Shown here piece after piece: positions 1 to 6,552 of a DNA stretch of 6,932 bases (its first letter is position 1; every line of letters begins with the position of its first letter). Made by a program: the position numbers and the translations under genes. This DNA comes from UBA6168 sp964643005 (GTDB taxonomy: Bacteria > Bacteroidota > Bacteroidia > Chitinophagales > Saprospiraceae), in assembly GCA_964643005.1 (NCBI GenBank), contig CAZXQI010000158.1:1-6932 (forward strand), written 5' to 3'. The notes under the pieces are model-generated. The model worked only from the letters and a program-made list of their open reading frames with translations, did no database searches and was not told the DNA's origin.

Positions 1-50
1 GGGAATCGCTGCGTTTTCCTGCGCCCATACCTCCAAAAGAAAAGCACTAA
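1..50 (+). CDS. Possible 3' end of an upstream gene (partial)
   Basis: One frame is open from the window edge to a TAA at 48-50 and would encode ESLRFPAPIPPKEKH. It ends two bases before the ATG of the next gene, a spacing typical of an operon. Fifteen residues are too few to identify a family. The other two frames are also open here: one stops at 70-72, inside the next gene, and the third runs straight into the next gene's reading frame. The choice therefore rests only on the tight stop-start spacing. No promoter is visible in these bases for the following gene, which fits an upstream co-transcribed gene but does not prove it. Confidence 0.25.
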   Translation, partial: ESLRFPAPIPPKEKH

Positions 51-52
51 GA

Positions 53-2032
53 ATGCCCAGGAACTTATTTAGCATTTTAATTCTCCTGCTCTCGCTCCCG
101 CTTTTGGCGCAAAAAGAAGGCCGCGCCAATTACCTCATTCCCAAAGAGTACGGCCAGATCCATAAAAAAGGAGAGGAAGCCCTTTTGAAAAAAAAATATG
201 GGGAGGCGCTGCGCTATTTTAAAAGAGTGCTAAAAACCTTTCCCAAATTCCCACCCGCCCTGCGCAGCGCAGGCGCCTGCCAGGAATTGATGGGCAATTT
301 CAGCGAGGCTTCCGATTACTATTTGCAGACCATTCAGGCCGATCCGTTTTTCTCCAGAGCCTTGTATTTTGAATGTGGAAAATCCCTTTACCAGTCCGGT
401 AAGTATCGGGAGGCTCTGGCCGTATTTGAACAGTTCGATTCCCTGAAACAACTAAAACCTACGGCTTTTGAATACAATGGAATCGAAGAGCAGGCGGTGG
501 AAGAGCGGTATTACGCCAAATTGAATTCCTCCCTTCGCGCCTGCTATGTGGCGATTGACTCCATCCAGTTTTGGAATATTCCCCAGGTTTTTAATCTCGG
601 CAATGCCATCAATTCCGGCGCCGACGAATATTTTCCTTTCCTCTCCAACGACGGCAATACGATTTACTACACCCGCCGAAAAAACGATCAAGCCGACGAA
701 GACCTGTATTACAGCACCCGTCCGCAGGGCCAGTGGCGGGGCGGAGACCGGGTTCCCGAATTTAACACCGACGAAAACGAGGGCATGGCTTCCTTAGTGC
801 GGGATGGTCGCAAGATGTTCTTCACGGCCTGCCAGCGGCCCGATGTCCTCGGCCCCTGCGATATCTGGGAGGGAAAGATGGACGGCTTTCAGGTGGTGGA
901 AGAGCGACCCGTCTCAGGTCTGGCCAACTCCGAATTCTGGGAATCTCAGGCCAGCGTCAGTTGCGACGGCGGCCTGCTGTTTTTTTCCAGCAACAGGGAA
1001 GGCGGCTTTGGCGGCGCAGATATCTGGATCAGCCGACGCATGGAGGGCAACCGGTGGAGCGAGCCGGAAAACCCCGGCTCCAATATCAACACCAGCGACG
1101 ACGAGGAAGCGCCTTTCATTTCCAACGATGGCAGGGTGCTCTACTTTTCCTCTACCGGCCATCTCGGATTTGGCGAGCAGGATATCTTCATGTCCCGCAT
1201 GCAGGAGGACGGCAGTTGGGGTTATGCGGTCAACCTCGGCACGCCGGTCAATTCGGCCTATCGGGAACTGGGCTTTTACCTCAGCGCCGACGGCCAGACC
1301 GGCTACTTCGCCTCCAACCGAAAGGAGGGCTACGGAGGCATGGACATTTACTACTTCCAACTGCCCGAACAACTGACCGGCGACCCCATCGCCTACGTCG
1401 AGGGCTGGGTGAAGGACTCCATCACCCAGCTTCCTGTCCAGACGGAGGTCTATTTCAAAAATCGCCCGCCCGCCCAGACCGACGAGCAGGGGCGCTTTTT
1501 TCTCTGCGTAAAAGCCAACGACACCCTGGAAATCCGGATCAGAGCCGAAGATTACCACGCCTACCAAAACCGGTTTGCCGTGCCCCTCTGGGAAAACCGC
1601 GCCTTTTACAACCTGAATATCCTGCTAGACCCTCTGTTCCACCTGCCCGCCTACACGAAAGATCTGCCCGTACCGAAAAGCCCGCCCGCCCTTTCACCCG
1701 GGCAGGCGACGGAACTCCGACACTCCATCCTGTTCAATTTCGACGAGTCGGAACTAAAGCCGGAAGAGGTATCGAATCTGTCGGATTTTCTGAAAACGGC
1801 CTTTTCAGGCAAGCCCGTGCTGAGCGTGGACATCGTGGGATATGCTGACGACATCGGCACGGACGCCTATAACCTGCAGCTTTCGGAAAAGAGGGCGAAA
1901 AACGTCGGCATCCAGTTGAAAGAGCGGGATATACAGGTGGACAAAATTTACATCGAGGGAAAGGGGAAAATCACCAACGGGCCGCAGTGGCAGAACCGGC
2001 GGGTTGATGTGGTGATTTATCTGGAGAGATGA
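53..2032 (+). CDS. PorE-like exported TPR / PD40 propeller / OmpA peptidoglycan-binding protein
   Basis: Likely an envelope protein that binds peptidoglycan through its C terminus and carries a periplasmic interaction platform. Residues 1-20 form a signal peptide (basic start, Leu/Ile-rich core, LLAQ end); there is no lipobox Cys. TPR-like helices cover about 34-130. Five PD40-type blades follow, around 191-209, 242-262, 296-329, 351-383 and 404-437, with repeated SNDG/SADG and SSNREGGFGGADIW-type signatures. A carboxypeptidase-regulatory-like beta domain spans about 446-527. The OmpA C-terminal domain is at about 556-658, with D599 (GYADD) and R614 (LSEKRA) at the positions that bind diaminopimelate in the family. 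This domain order matches PorE of the type IX secretion and gliding apparatus, but Bacteroidota carry many paralogues and no por/gld neighbour is visible, so no symbol is assigned. The ATG at 53 is chosen because it directly precedes the signal peptide. Confidence 0.93.
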   Translation: MPRNLFSILILLLSLPLLAQKEGRANYLIPKEYGQIHKKGEEALLKKKYGEALRYFKRVLKTFPKFPPALRSAGACQELMGNFSEASDYYLQTIQADPFFSRALYFECGKSLYQSGKYREALAVFEQFDSLKQLKPTAFEYNGIEEQAVEERYYAKLNSSLRACYVAIDSIQFWNIPQVFNLGNAINSGADEYFPFLSNDGNTIYYTRRKNDQADEDLYYSTRPQGQWRGGDRVPEFNTDENEGMASLVRDGRKMFFTACQRPDVLGPCDIWEGKMDGFQVVEERPVSGLANSEFWESQASVSCDGGLLFFSSNREGGFGGADIWISRRMEGNRWSEPENPGSNINTSDDEEAPFISNDGRVLYFSSTGHLGFGEQDIFMSRMQEDGSWGYAVNLGTPVNSAYRELGFYLSADGQTGYFASNRKEGYGGMDIYYFQLPEQLTGDPIAYVEGWVKDSITQLPVQTEVYFKNRPPAQTDEQGRFFLCVKANDTLEIRIRAEDYHAYQNRFAVPLWENRAFYNLNILLDPLFHLPAYTKDLPVPKSPPALSPGQATELRHSILFNFDESELKPEEVSNLSDFLKTAFSGKPVLSVDIVGYADDIGTDAYNLQLSEKRAKNVGIQLKERDIQVDKIYIEGKGKITNGPQWQNRRVDVVIYLER

Positions 2033-2059
2033 GGGAGGCTTTGCATGGCGGGGAGCCGC

Positions 2060-2089
2060 AGATGATTTACGATGAAGGGTAAATCAGCT
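2060..2089 (+). other. AT-rich inverted repeat downstream of the OmpA-family gene
   Basis: TGATTTAC (2063-2070) and GTAAATCA (2079-2086) are perfect inverse complements around an 8-base loop. Two more pairs lie outside one A-G mismatch (2060-2061 with 2088-2089). It starts 27 bases after the stop codon. No proper T run follows, so it could be an mRNA 3'-end stabilising hairpin, part of a two-hairpin termination region with the next structure, or a protein-binding palindrome. The sequence alone does not decide. Confidence 0.4.
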
Positions 2090-2101
2090 TGAATTTATTT
2101 C

Positions 2102-2124
2102 GGATCTGAGTGCAGATTTTTTTT
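2102..2124 (+). terminator. Candidate intrinsic terminator of the OmpA-family gene
   Basis: ATCTG (2104-2108), loop AGTG, CAGAT (2113-2117), extended by two G-U pairs (2102-2103 with 2118-2119), runs directly into a stretch of eight T (2117-2124). The hairpin plus U-tract arrangement is that of a rho-independent terminator. The stem is short and not GC-rich, so termination may be partial. Confidence 0.45.
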
Positions 2125-2204
2125 GAGGCTATTCCACCCCTCCACGCCGCCCCACAAAAAAAAATCGTGTGCAGGCCGTTATTCAGATAACAGGCAGATT
2201 TTAC

Positions 2205-2212
2205 TAATCTTG
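2205..2212 (+). promoter_or_regulatory. Candidate -7 promoter box for ddl
   Basis: TAATCTTG matches the Bacteroidota -7 consensus TAnnTTTG at all but one defined position and ends 19 bases before the ddl ATG. No clear TTG -33 element is seen at the expected distance. The short leader downstream has a run of eight T and no Shine-Dalgarno sequence. The call rests on a short degenerate motif. Confidence 0.3.
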
Positions 2213-2231
2213 CCCTCAAATTTTTTTTCAA

Positions 2232-3314
2232 ATGAACAACAAGCGCACAATAGCCCTGCTATGTGGGGGCGTCTCTCCGGAGCACGAAGTTTCGATGAAT
2301 TCGGCTCGCAATATTTACAAAGCCATTGATAAAAAGAAATACAGGGTGGAAGTCGTCGGCGTGAGCCGCAGCGGCGAATGGCGCCATCTGGCGGAAGAGG
2401 TCTTTTTCAAACTGAGCGCAGTGGAGGGTCGCACCGGGCGGCGGCTCGCTCTGACGCCCGGGCAGCCAGAAGCCATCGTTTACAAAGGCGGTAGCGGGAA
2501 GTTCCCGGCGATAGACGCCGTGTTTCCCATCATTCACGGGCCGTTTGGAGAGGACGGGACTTTGCAGGGGCTGTTGTCCATATTGAACCTGCCCTTTGTC
2601 GGGCCGGATGCGCTCGGCTCCTCCGTCGGAATGGACAAGGACTTCACCAAGCGACTCTTGCGCGACTCGGGGATTCTCGTCGCGCCCTGGGTGACAATTT
2701 TTAAACATGAAAAACCTGATTATCAGTTAATTATAGAAAAATTAGGCTTCCCCATTTTTGTAAAGCCCGCCAACATGGGGAGCAGCGTTGGCGTGAGCAA
2801 AGCCGAAAACAAAGAGCAATTGAAAGCCGCCCTCGAACTGGCCTTCCGCTTTGATCTGAAGGTGCTGGCAGAGCGGGGAATCAGGGGACGGGAAATCGAA
2901 ACCGCCGTGCTCGGAAATCGGGAGAATGCGCAAGTCAGCGGCCTCGGTGAAATCGTGATGGCGCAAGGATTTTACGACTACGAAAGCAAATACATTTCCG
3001 CCGACGCTGCCAAAGTGGTCATTCCCGCAGAAAATATTCCCGCCGAAACCCTGGAGAAAATTCGTCGGACGGCATTGCAGGCCTATCATGCCCTCGGCCT
3101 GGAGGGGCTTTCCCGCATGGACGTTTTCTTAGCCGAGGATGGCGCCGTTTACGTCAACGAGCCAAACACCCTGCCCGGATTCACAAACATTTCCATGTAC
3201 CCTAAATTGTGGGAAAATGCGGGAATTCCTTATCCGGAACTGATTGACCGACTGATTAGCCTGGCCATTGAGCGGCATGAAAGAAATGGCGCATTGCAAC
3301 GCACCAGGATTTAG
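2232..3314 (+). CDS. ddl: D-alanine--D-alanine ligase
   Basis: Cytoplasmic ATP-grasp ligase that joins two D-alanines to make the dipeptide used by MurF for the peptidoglycan pentapeptide. The N-terminal signature GGVSPEHEVS (12-21) carries the catalytic Glu (E17). HGPFGEDGTLQG is at 102-113 and VGMDKDFTKRLL at 132-143. The ATP-grasp segment VKPANMGSSVGVSK is at 177-190, its serine pair at 184-185. The omega loop FYDYESKY (247-254) has the tyrosines typical of D-Ala-adding enzymes rather than the D-lactate-adding Van type. D297 (SRMDVF), E310 and N312 (VNEPNT) sit at the metal-ligand positions. The 360-residue length fits the longer DdlA-type subgroup. The ATG at 2232 starts directly on the first beta strand and has no Shine-Dalgarno sequence. 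The next gene begins 45 bases after the stop, so co-transcription is plausible. VNEPNT, where NEINT or NEVNT is more usual, is the only oddity noticed. Confidence 0.97.
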   Translation: MNNKRTIALLCGGVSPEHEVSMNSARNIYKAIDKKKYRVEVVGVSRSGEWRHLAEEVFFKLSAVEGRTGRRLALTPGQPEAIVYKGGSGKFPAIDAVFPIIHGPFGEDGTLQGLLSILNLPFVGPDALGSSVGMDKDFTKRLLRDSGILVAPWVTIFKHEKPDYQLIIEKLGFPIFVKPANMGSSVGVSKAENKEQLKAALELAFRFDLKVLAERGIRGREIETAVLGNRENAQVSGLGEIVMAQGFYDYESKYISADAAKVVIPAENIPAETLEKIRRTALQAYHALGLEGLSRMDVFLAEDGAVYVNEPNTLPGFTNISMYPKLWENAGIPYPELIDRLISLAIERHERNGALQRTRI

Positions 3315-3330
3315 TCCGTTAGACTTTTCC

Positions 3331-3337
3331 TATCTTG
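3331..3337 (+). promoter_or_regulatory. Weak promoter-like box between ddl and the glycosyltransferase gene
   Basis: TATCTTG lies in the 45-base gap and is followed by GCTCAAAT, much as ATCTTG then CTCAAAT precedes ddl. It is one base short of TAnnTTTG, so it is a poor match. If active it would give the glycosyltransferase gene its own transcript start, about 10-20 bases before the ATG. If not, the gene is read through from ddl. Confidence 0.2.
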
Positions 3338-3359
3338 TGCGCTCAAATCAAACATCCCG

Positions 3360-5564
3360 ATGAGTAAGAAATCAGCAAAATCAACCCGCCCAAAATCTCC
3401 GGCAAAGCCGTCCAAAAAAAGCTACAATTCTGCCTTTTGGCTCGACCGTCCCTCCGTCGCCACGGAGCAGGACGCCCTTTTAAAAAAAATATTCATGGGG
3501 CTGGCTGCGGTTGTTCTCCTGCTGAGCATCGCCTTGGCGATGGGGAGCGGCATCAACGGCGACGACGAGTACCAGAACGACTACTCGACCAAACTCGTGC
3601 AGTACTACTCCACGATGGGCGCCGACACCTCTGCGCTGAACATCGACAAGGGCAAAATGCACTTCTACGGCGGCTTCTTCGATATAGTGAGCGGTTTCAC
3701 GAACAAGGCCTTGGGCTTTGAAGTAGCCGATGCAGGCTATCACCGCGTGCGCCATTTTTACAATGCCGTCTTTGGTTTTCTGGCCATGCTCTTTACGGCT
3801 CTGCTGGCGCGACAAATCGCGGGCTGGCGGGCTGCGAGTCTCACGCTGATCTTTATGTTCCTCTCGCCCCGCTTTCTGGGGCACTCGCTGATGAATCCCA
3901 AGGACATTCCCTTTGCGGCGGGATACGCCATGGCCCTCTACTACATGGTTATTTTTTTTAAAAAAATGCCCCGTCCCGAATGGAAGGCGGCGCTGGGAAT
4001 AGCGGGCGGTATTGCCCTGGCCATTGCAACCAGAGCGGGCGGGATGCTGTTGATCGCCTATCTTTTCCTTTTTGCGGGTTTAGATTTTTTAATGAAAAAT
4101 GGCTTTGCAGGGCTGGCGAAAGAGGGCAAAGGAGTGGGGCGGTACGCTCTGTGGGTCATTGGAACAGCCGTTGTGGGATACGTCGTCGCGCTGCTGTTCT
4201 GGCCCTATGCGCTACAGTCGCCCATCAGCCACCCATTGGAGGCCCTGGGAGAATTTTCAAAATTGGGCGTGAAAATCCGGGTGCTCTTTGGCGGAGAAAA
4301 CGTCATGTCCGACAGAACTTCCTGGGACTACCCGCTGCAATGGATTTGGCGGACAATACCCTTGTTCACCCTTATTGGCTTTGTGGGCAGTCTTTTTTTA
4401 TTGAAAAAAATATTCAGCCGCTATCAGGTACTGCCGGTTTTCATGGCGCTGTTTGCCGCCGTTTTTCCGGTGTCCTACATTATATATAAGGACTCCATTT
4501 TGCACGACGGCTGGCGACACCTGATTTTTGTCTATCCGACGATGGTCGTCATGGCGGCGGTCTTTTTTATCGCCGTAGAAGACATTTTGAAAGAAAATAA
4601 AATAGGTAAATACGCCCTGTACGCCGTCGTGGCGCTCATGGCTTTGGAACCCGCCATCTTCATCGCCCGCAACGCCAAATATCCATACGTCTATTTCAAC
4701 GCCGTCAGCGGCGGGATGAAGGGAGCGTTTGGCAACTACGAAACAGACTACTGGGGACTCAGCGTCAAACAGGCGGTGGACTGGTTGGAGGAGCAGGGTA
4801 AGATCAGCCCCAATATGCAGGACACCGTCACCATCGGAACCTCGTTTTCCTATACTGCTCACGCCTATGTGGACAAAAAATTTGGTGGCAAGGTGAATGT
4901 CAAGTACACCCGCTTCAATAGCCGTTACGATACGGACTGGGATTACGGCATTTTCCCGTCCCGCTATATCAAGGGGCCTCATCTGCGAGCTCAGACCTGG
5001 CCGAATAAGCGCACTATCCACGTCGTCGAGGCCAACGGCGTACCGCTGACGGCCATCGAGCAGGGCGGGGGAGCAGCCTTTGAGGGCGAGAAGGCTTTTA
5101 AGGCGCAAAACTGGCAGGCAGCCGCAGAGGCCTTCCAAAGGGAGGTGCAGCAGTACGACGACAACGAACTCGCCTGGATGAAACTTTCAATGAGCTACGC
5201 CAATCTGGGCAATTTTGTCGAAGCCAAAAACGCCGCCAATAAACTGTTGGAAATAGCTCCGGGCAATACCAGCGGCCTGCTCTATCGCGGTCTGGCCAGC
5301 CTGAACCTCGGCGACCTCAACGCCGCCGAATCGGATTTTCGGCAGGCCATCGAAATCGAGGACGATTTCAGCACCGGCTATTACTATCTGGGCGTGATTG
5401 AAAACCAGAAGAACGACCTGTCTGCTGCGTTGCAAAACGTGCAGAAGGCCATCGAGCTGTCGCCGAGATTCAAAGCGGCTTATGAATTGGGCGCCCAGAT
5501 TCTCGAAAAACAGGGAGACGCGCAACGAGCCGCCCAATTCAGAGCGGCGGCGGCGCAAATGTGA
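3360..5564 (+). CDS. GT39/PMT-like membrane glycosyltransferase with C-terminal TPR array
   Basis: Predicted integral inner-membrane GT-C enzyme moving a sugar from a polyprenyl-phosphate donor to an extracytoplasmic acceptor; donor and acceptor are unknown. A basic Lys/Ser/Pro-rich tail (1-25) precedes the first membrane helix (about 44-63). I count about eleven hydrophobic segments: near 44-63, 133-150, 157-171, 184-200, 209-223, 226-243, 262-281, 330-349, 355-376, 387-406 and 416-436. With the basic N terminus inside, loop 1 with acidic GDDE (67-70) and loop 2 with NPKDIPF (179-185) face the periplasm, as expected for the PMT family. The KDSILHDGWRH loop (377-387) is also family-like. A soluble region (about 440-570, with YFNAVSGG and ETDYWG) leads to about five TPRs (573-730), which should also be periplasmic. 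The TPR tail suggests protein-acceptor recognition, but that is inference. The start follows the ddl stop by 45 bases, with a terminator hairpin just after its own stop. Confidence 0.88.
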   Translation: MSKKSAKSTRPKSPAKPSKKSYNSAFWLDRPSVATEQDALLKKIFMGLAAVVLLLSIALAMGSGINGDDEYQNDYSTKLVQYYSTMGADTSALNIDKGKMHFYGGFFDIVSGFTNKALGFEVADAGYHRVRHFYNAVFGFLAMLFTALLARQIAGWRAASLTLIFMFLSPRFLGHSLMNPKDIPFAAGYAMALYYMVIFFKKMPRPEWKAALGIAGGIALAIATRAGGMLLIAYLFLFAGLDFLMKNGFAGLAKEGKGVGRYALWVIGTAVVGYVVALLFWPYALQSPISHPLEALGEFSKLGVKIRVLFGGENVMSDRTSWDYPLQWIWRTIPLFTLIGFVGSLFLLKKIFSRYQVLPVFMALFAAVFPVSYIIYKDSILHDGWRHLIFVYPTMVVMAAVFFIAVEDILKENKIGKYALYAVVALMALEPAIFIARNAKYPYVYFNAVSGGMKGAFGNYETDYWGLSVKQAVDWLEEQGKISPNMQDTVTIGTSFSYTAHAYVDKKFGGKVNVKYTRFNSRYDTDWDYGIFPSRYIKGPHLRAQTWPNKRTIHVVEANGVPLTAIEQGGGAAFEGEKAFKAQNWQAAAEAFQREVQQYDDNELAWMKLSMSYANLGNFVEAKNAANKLLEIAPGNTSGLLYRGLASLNLGDLNAAESDFRQAIEIEDDFSTGYYYLGVIENQKNDLSAALQNVQKAIELSPRFKAAYELGAQILEKQGDAQRAAQFRAAAAQM

Positions 5565-5566
5565 GC

Positions 5567-5596
5567 GGGCTGAGAGACTCCCGATCAGCCCATTTT
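5567..5596 (+). terminator. Intrinsic terminator of the glycosyltransferase gene
   Basis: GGGCTGA (5567-5573) and TCAGCCC (5585-5591) form a perfect 7-bp GC-rich stem with an 11-base loop, starting two bases after the TGA stop and followed by ATTTT. The T run is short, but position and stem strength fit a rho-independent terminator, separating this transcript from the methyltransferase gene. Confidence 0.55.
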
Positions 5597-5722
5597 GCAA
5601 GGCATACTTTGAACGAGGTTTAAAATCTGCGCCGGTCAGCTTCAGACCCGCAGCGAATTCGGACTGATTTTCTCCTTCGCCCTAAATCATCTGTGAGAAA
5701 CCATGCCGCTTCAGAAATACAG

Positions 5723-5749
5723 TTGTAAAGCCTGAAAACCATTTTTTTG
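5723..5749 (+). promoter_or_regulatory. Candidate promoter for the methyltransferase gene
   Basis: TTG at 5723-5725 and TTTTTTTG at 5742-5749 resemble the Bacteroidota -33 (TTG) and -7 (TAnnTTTG) elements with a 16-base gap, slightly short of the usual spacing. The -7 box has T in place of the A. It ends 11 bases before the ATG, so a transcript started from it would have almost no leader. The rest of the 196-base gap (5565-5760) holds only the terminator hairpin; no gene or RNA was recognised. Confidence 0.3.
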
Positions 5750-5760
5750 CACCATTCAAA

Positions 5761-6552
5761 ATGAATTACAAGCTACTCTTTCCGACCTACCGCAATCGCT
5801 ATCGCTTCATCAGGGAGAACCTGTCGCAGTTCAGCCATGTGAGGAAGTTCAACAAGGCGCTCAATCTGGGCGCGGGCGAAGGGGACTACGACCCGATGAT
5901 TGCTCAGCGCTGCACGGAGCTGATCGCCTGCGATATCAACGAAAACGACATTGCCTTTGCCCGCAGCCTGAACGCCGCCACGCCCAACCTCCACTATCAA
6001 ATAGAAGACGCCCTCCGGCTTTCCTTCCCCGACGACAGCTTTGACCTGCTCATCTCTGTGGACGTCATGGAGCACGTGGGACAGCCGGAGCGCATGACTC
6101 AGGAGATAGCCCGGGTATTGCGAACCAGCGGACTGGCCTTCGTCACCTTCCCACAAACCAATTTCCCCTGGACTTACGACCCCGTCAACTACCTGACGAG
6201 GCGCCGAACCATTGCGCAGGGCGCCTACGCCTTTGGGCACGAGTACCTCGTCGATCCCGCCGCCTTCAAAAAATGGGCGGACCAGTACGGCCTCGAAGTG
6301 CTTTTGGAAAAAAACCTGAGCGGCTATCTCATCGGTTTTTTGGAAATGTACTGGACGGGGATGATTCAGCGCGCCCTCAAAGAAAATGCGGGGAACATTT
6401 CGGGGAGAAAGGAGAAAAAACTAAAACTGCGCCCCACCGCCGACGAACCCGCCTTAGTCAGGCTCACCGATGCGCTGATTTCATTGGACTACCGCCTGTT
6501 TAAAAATGCAAAGCATTCGGTGGGAAAAGGCTTTGTCCTGCGCAAGCGCTAA
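5761..6552 (+). CDS. Class I SAM-dependent methyltransferase (Methyltransf_11-like)
   Basis: Soluble 263-residue Rossmann-fold methyltransferase; no signal peptide or membrane helix is seen. The SAM-binding motif I is LNLGAGEGDY (34-43). The acidic residue ending strand 2 is D58 (ACDIN), and E82-D83 (IEDAL) fits the adenine-contact position. FDLLISVDVMEHV (94-106) is the motif II/strand 4 region typical of Methyltransf_11, and LRTSGLAFVTFP (120-131) is the strand 5 hairpin. The C-terminal half (about 135-263) carries FPWTYDPVNYL and FGHEYLV and a basic stretch near 216-223, and probably forms the substrate cap. Substrate cannot be read from the sequence: small molecule, lipid or glycan methylation are all possible. 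The gene is preceded by its own putative promoter and converges on the kinase gene, with the two stop codons overlapping. The ATG has no Shine-Dalgarno sequence but lies 33 residues before motif I, as expected. Confidence 0.88.
   Translation: MNYKLLFPTYRNRYRFIRENLSQFSHVRKFNKALNLGAGEGDYDPMIAQRCTELIACDINENDIAFARSLNAATPNLHYQIEDALRLSFPDDSFDLLISVDVMEHVGQPERMTQEIARVLRTSGLAFVTFPQTNFPWTYDPVNYLTRRRTIAQGAYAFGHEYLVDPAAFKKWADQYGLEVLLEKNLSGYLIGFLEMYWTGMIQRALKENAGNISGRKEKKLKLRPTADEPALVRLTDALISLDYRLFKNAKHSVGKGFVLRKR

Noticed and set aside
1..35. Possible divergent minus-strand gene start: GGAGGT directly before an ATG (28-26)
   Set aside because: The purine motif abuts the ATG with no spacer, the other genes here do not use Shine-Dalgarno sequences, and too little sequence remains to judge coding potential.
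914..1567. Long antisense open frame inside the OmpA-family gene
   Set aside because: It is the complement of GC-rich repeated propeller codons, with no recognisable domain, and the sense frame carries clear domains.
961..1848. Long same-strand alternative frame in the OmpA-family gene
   Set aside because: Its translation is Arg/Pro/Gln-rich, as expected from out-of-frame reading of GC-rich coding DNA.
2123..2329. Open frame overlapping the ddl start
   Set aside because: It overlaps a well-supported ddl N terminus in another frame, has low-complexity composition and resembles no family.
3479..4414. Repeated AAAAAAATATTCA near 3484 and 4404 in the glycosyltransferase gene
   Set aside because: Both copies encode LLKKIF at membrane-helix borders; shared codons for a common helix-end pattern explain the match.
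4398..5138. Long antisense frame inside the glycosyltransferase gene
   Set aside because: No family motif; the sense frame shows membrane helices and a conserved soluble region throughout.
5634..5648. GGTC...GACC inverted repeat and a GCTTCAGA direct repeat (5639-5646, 5708-5715) in the gap before the methyltransferase
   Set aside because: Arms and repeats of 4-8 bases are expected by chance in about 200 bases, and nothing around them suggests an operator or RNA gene.
6540..6549. GCGCAAGCGC at the convergent junction as a bidirectional terminator
   Set aside because: At most three base pairs can form around a four-base loop and no T or A runs flank it.
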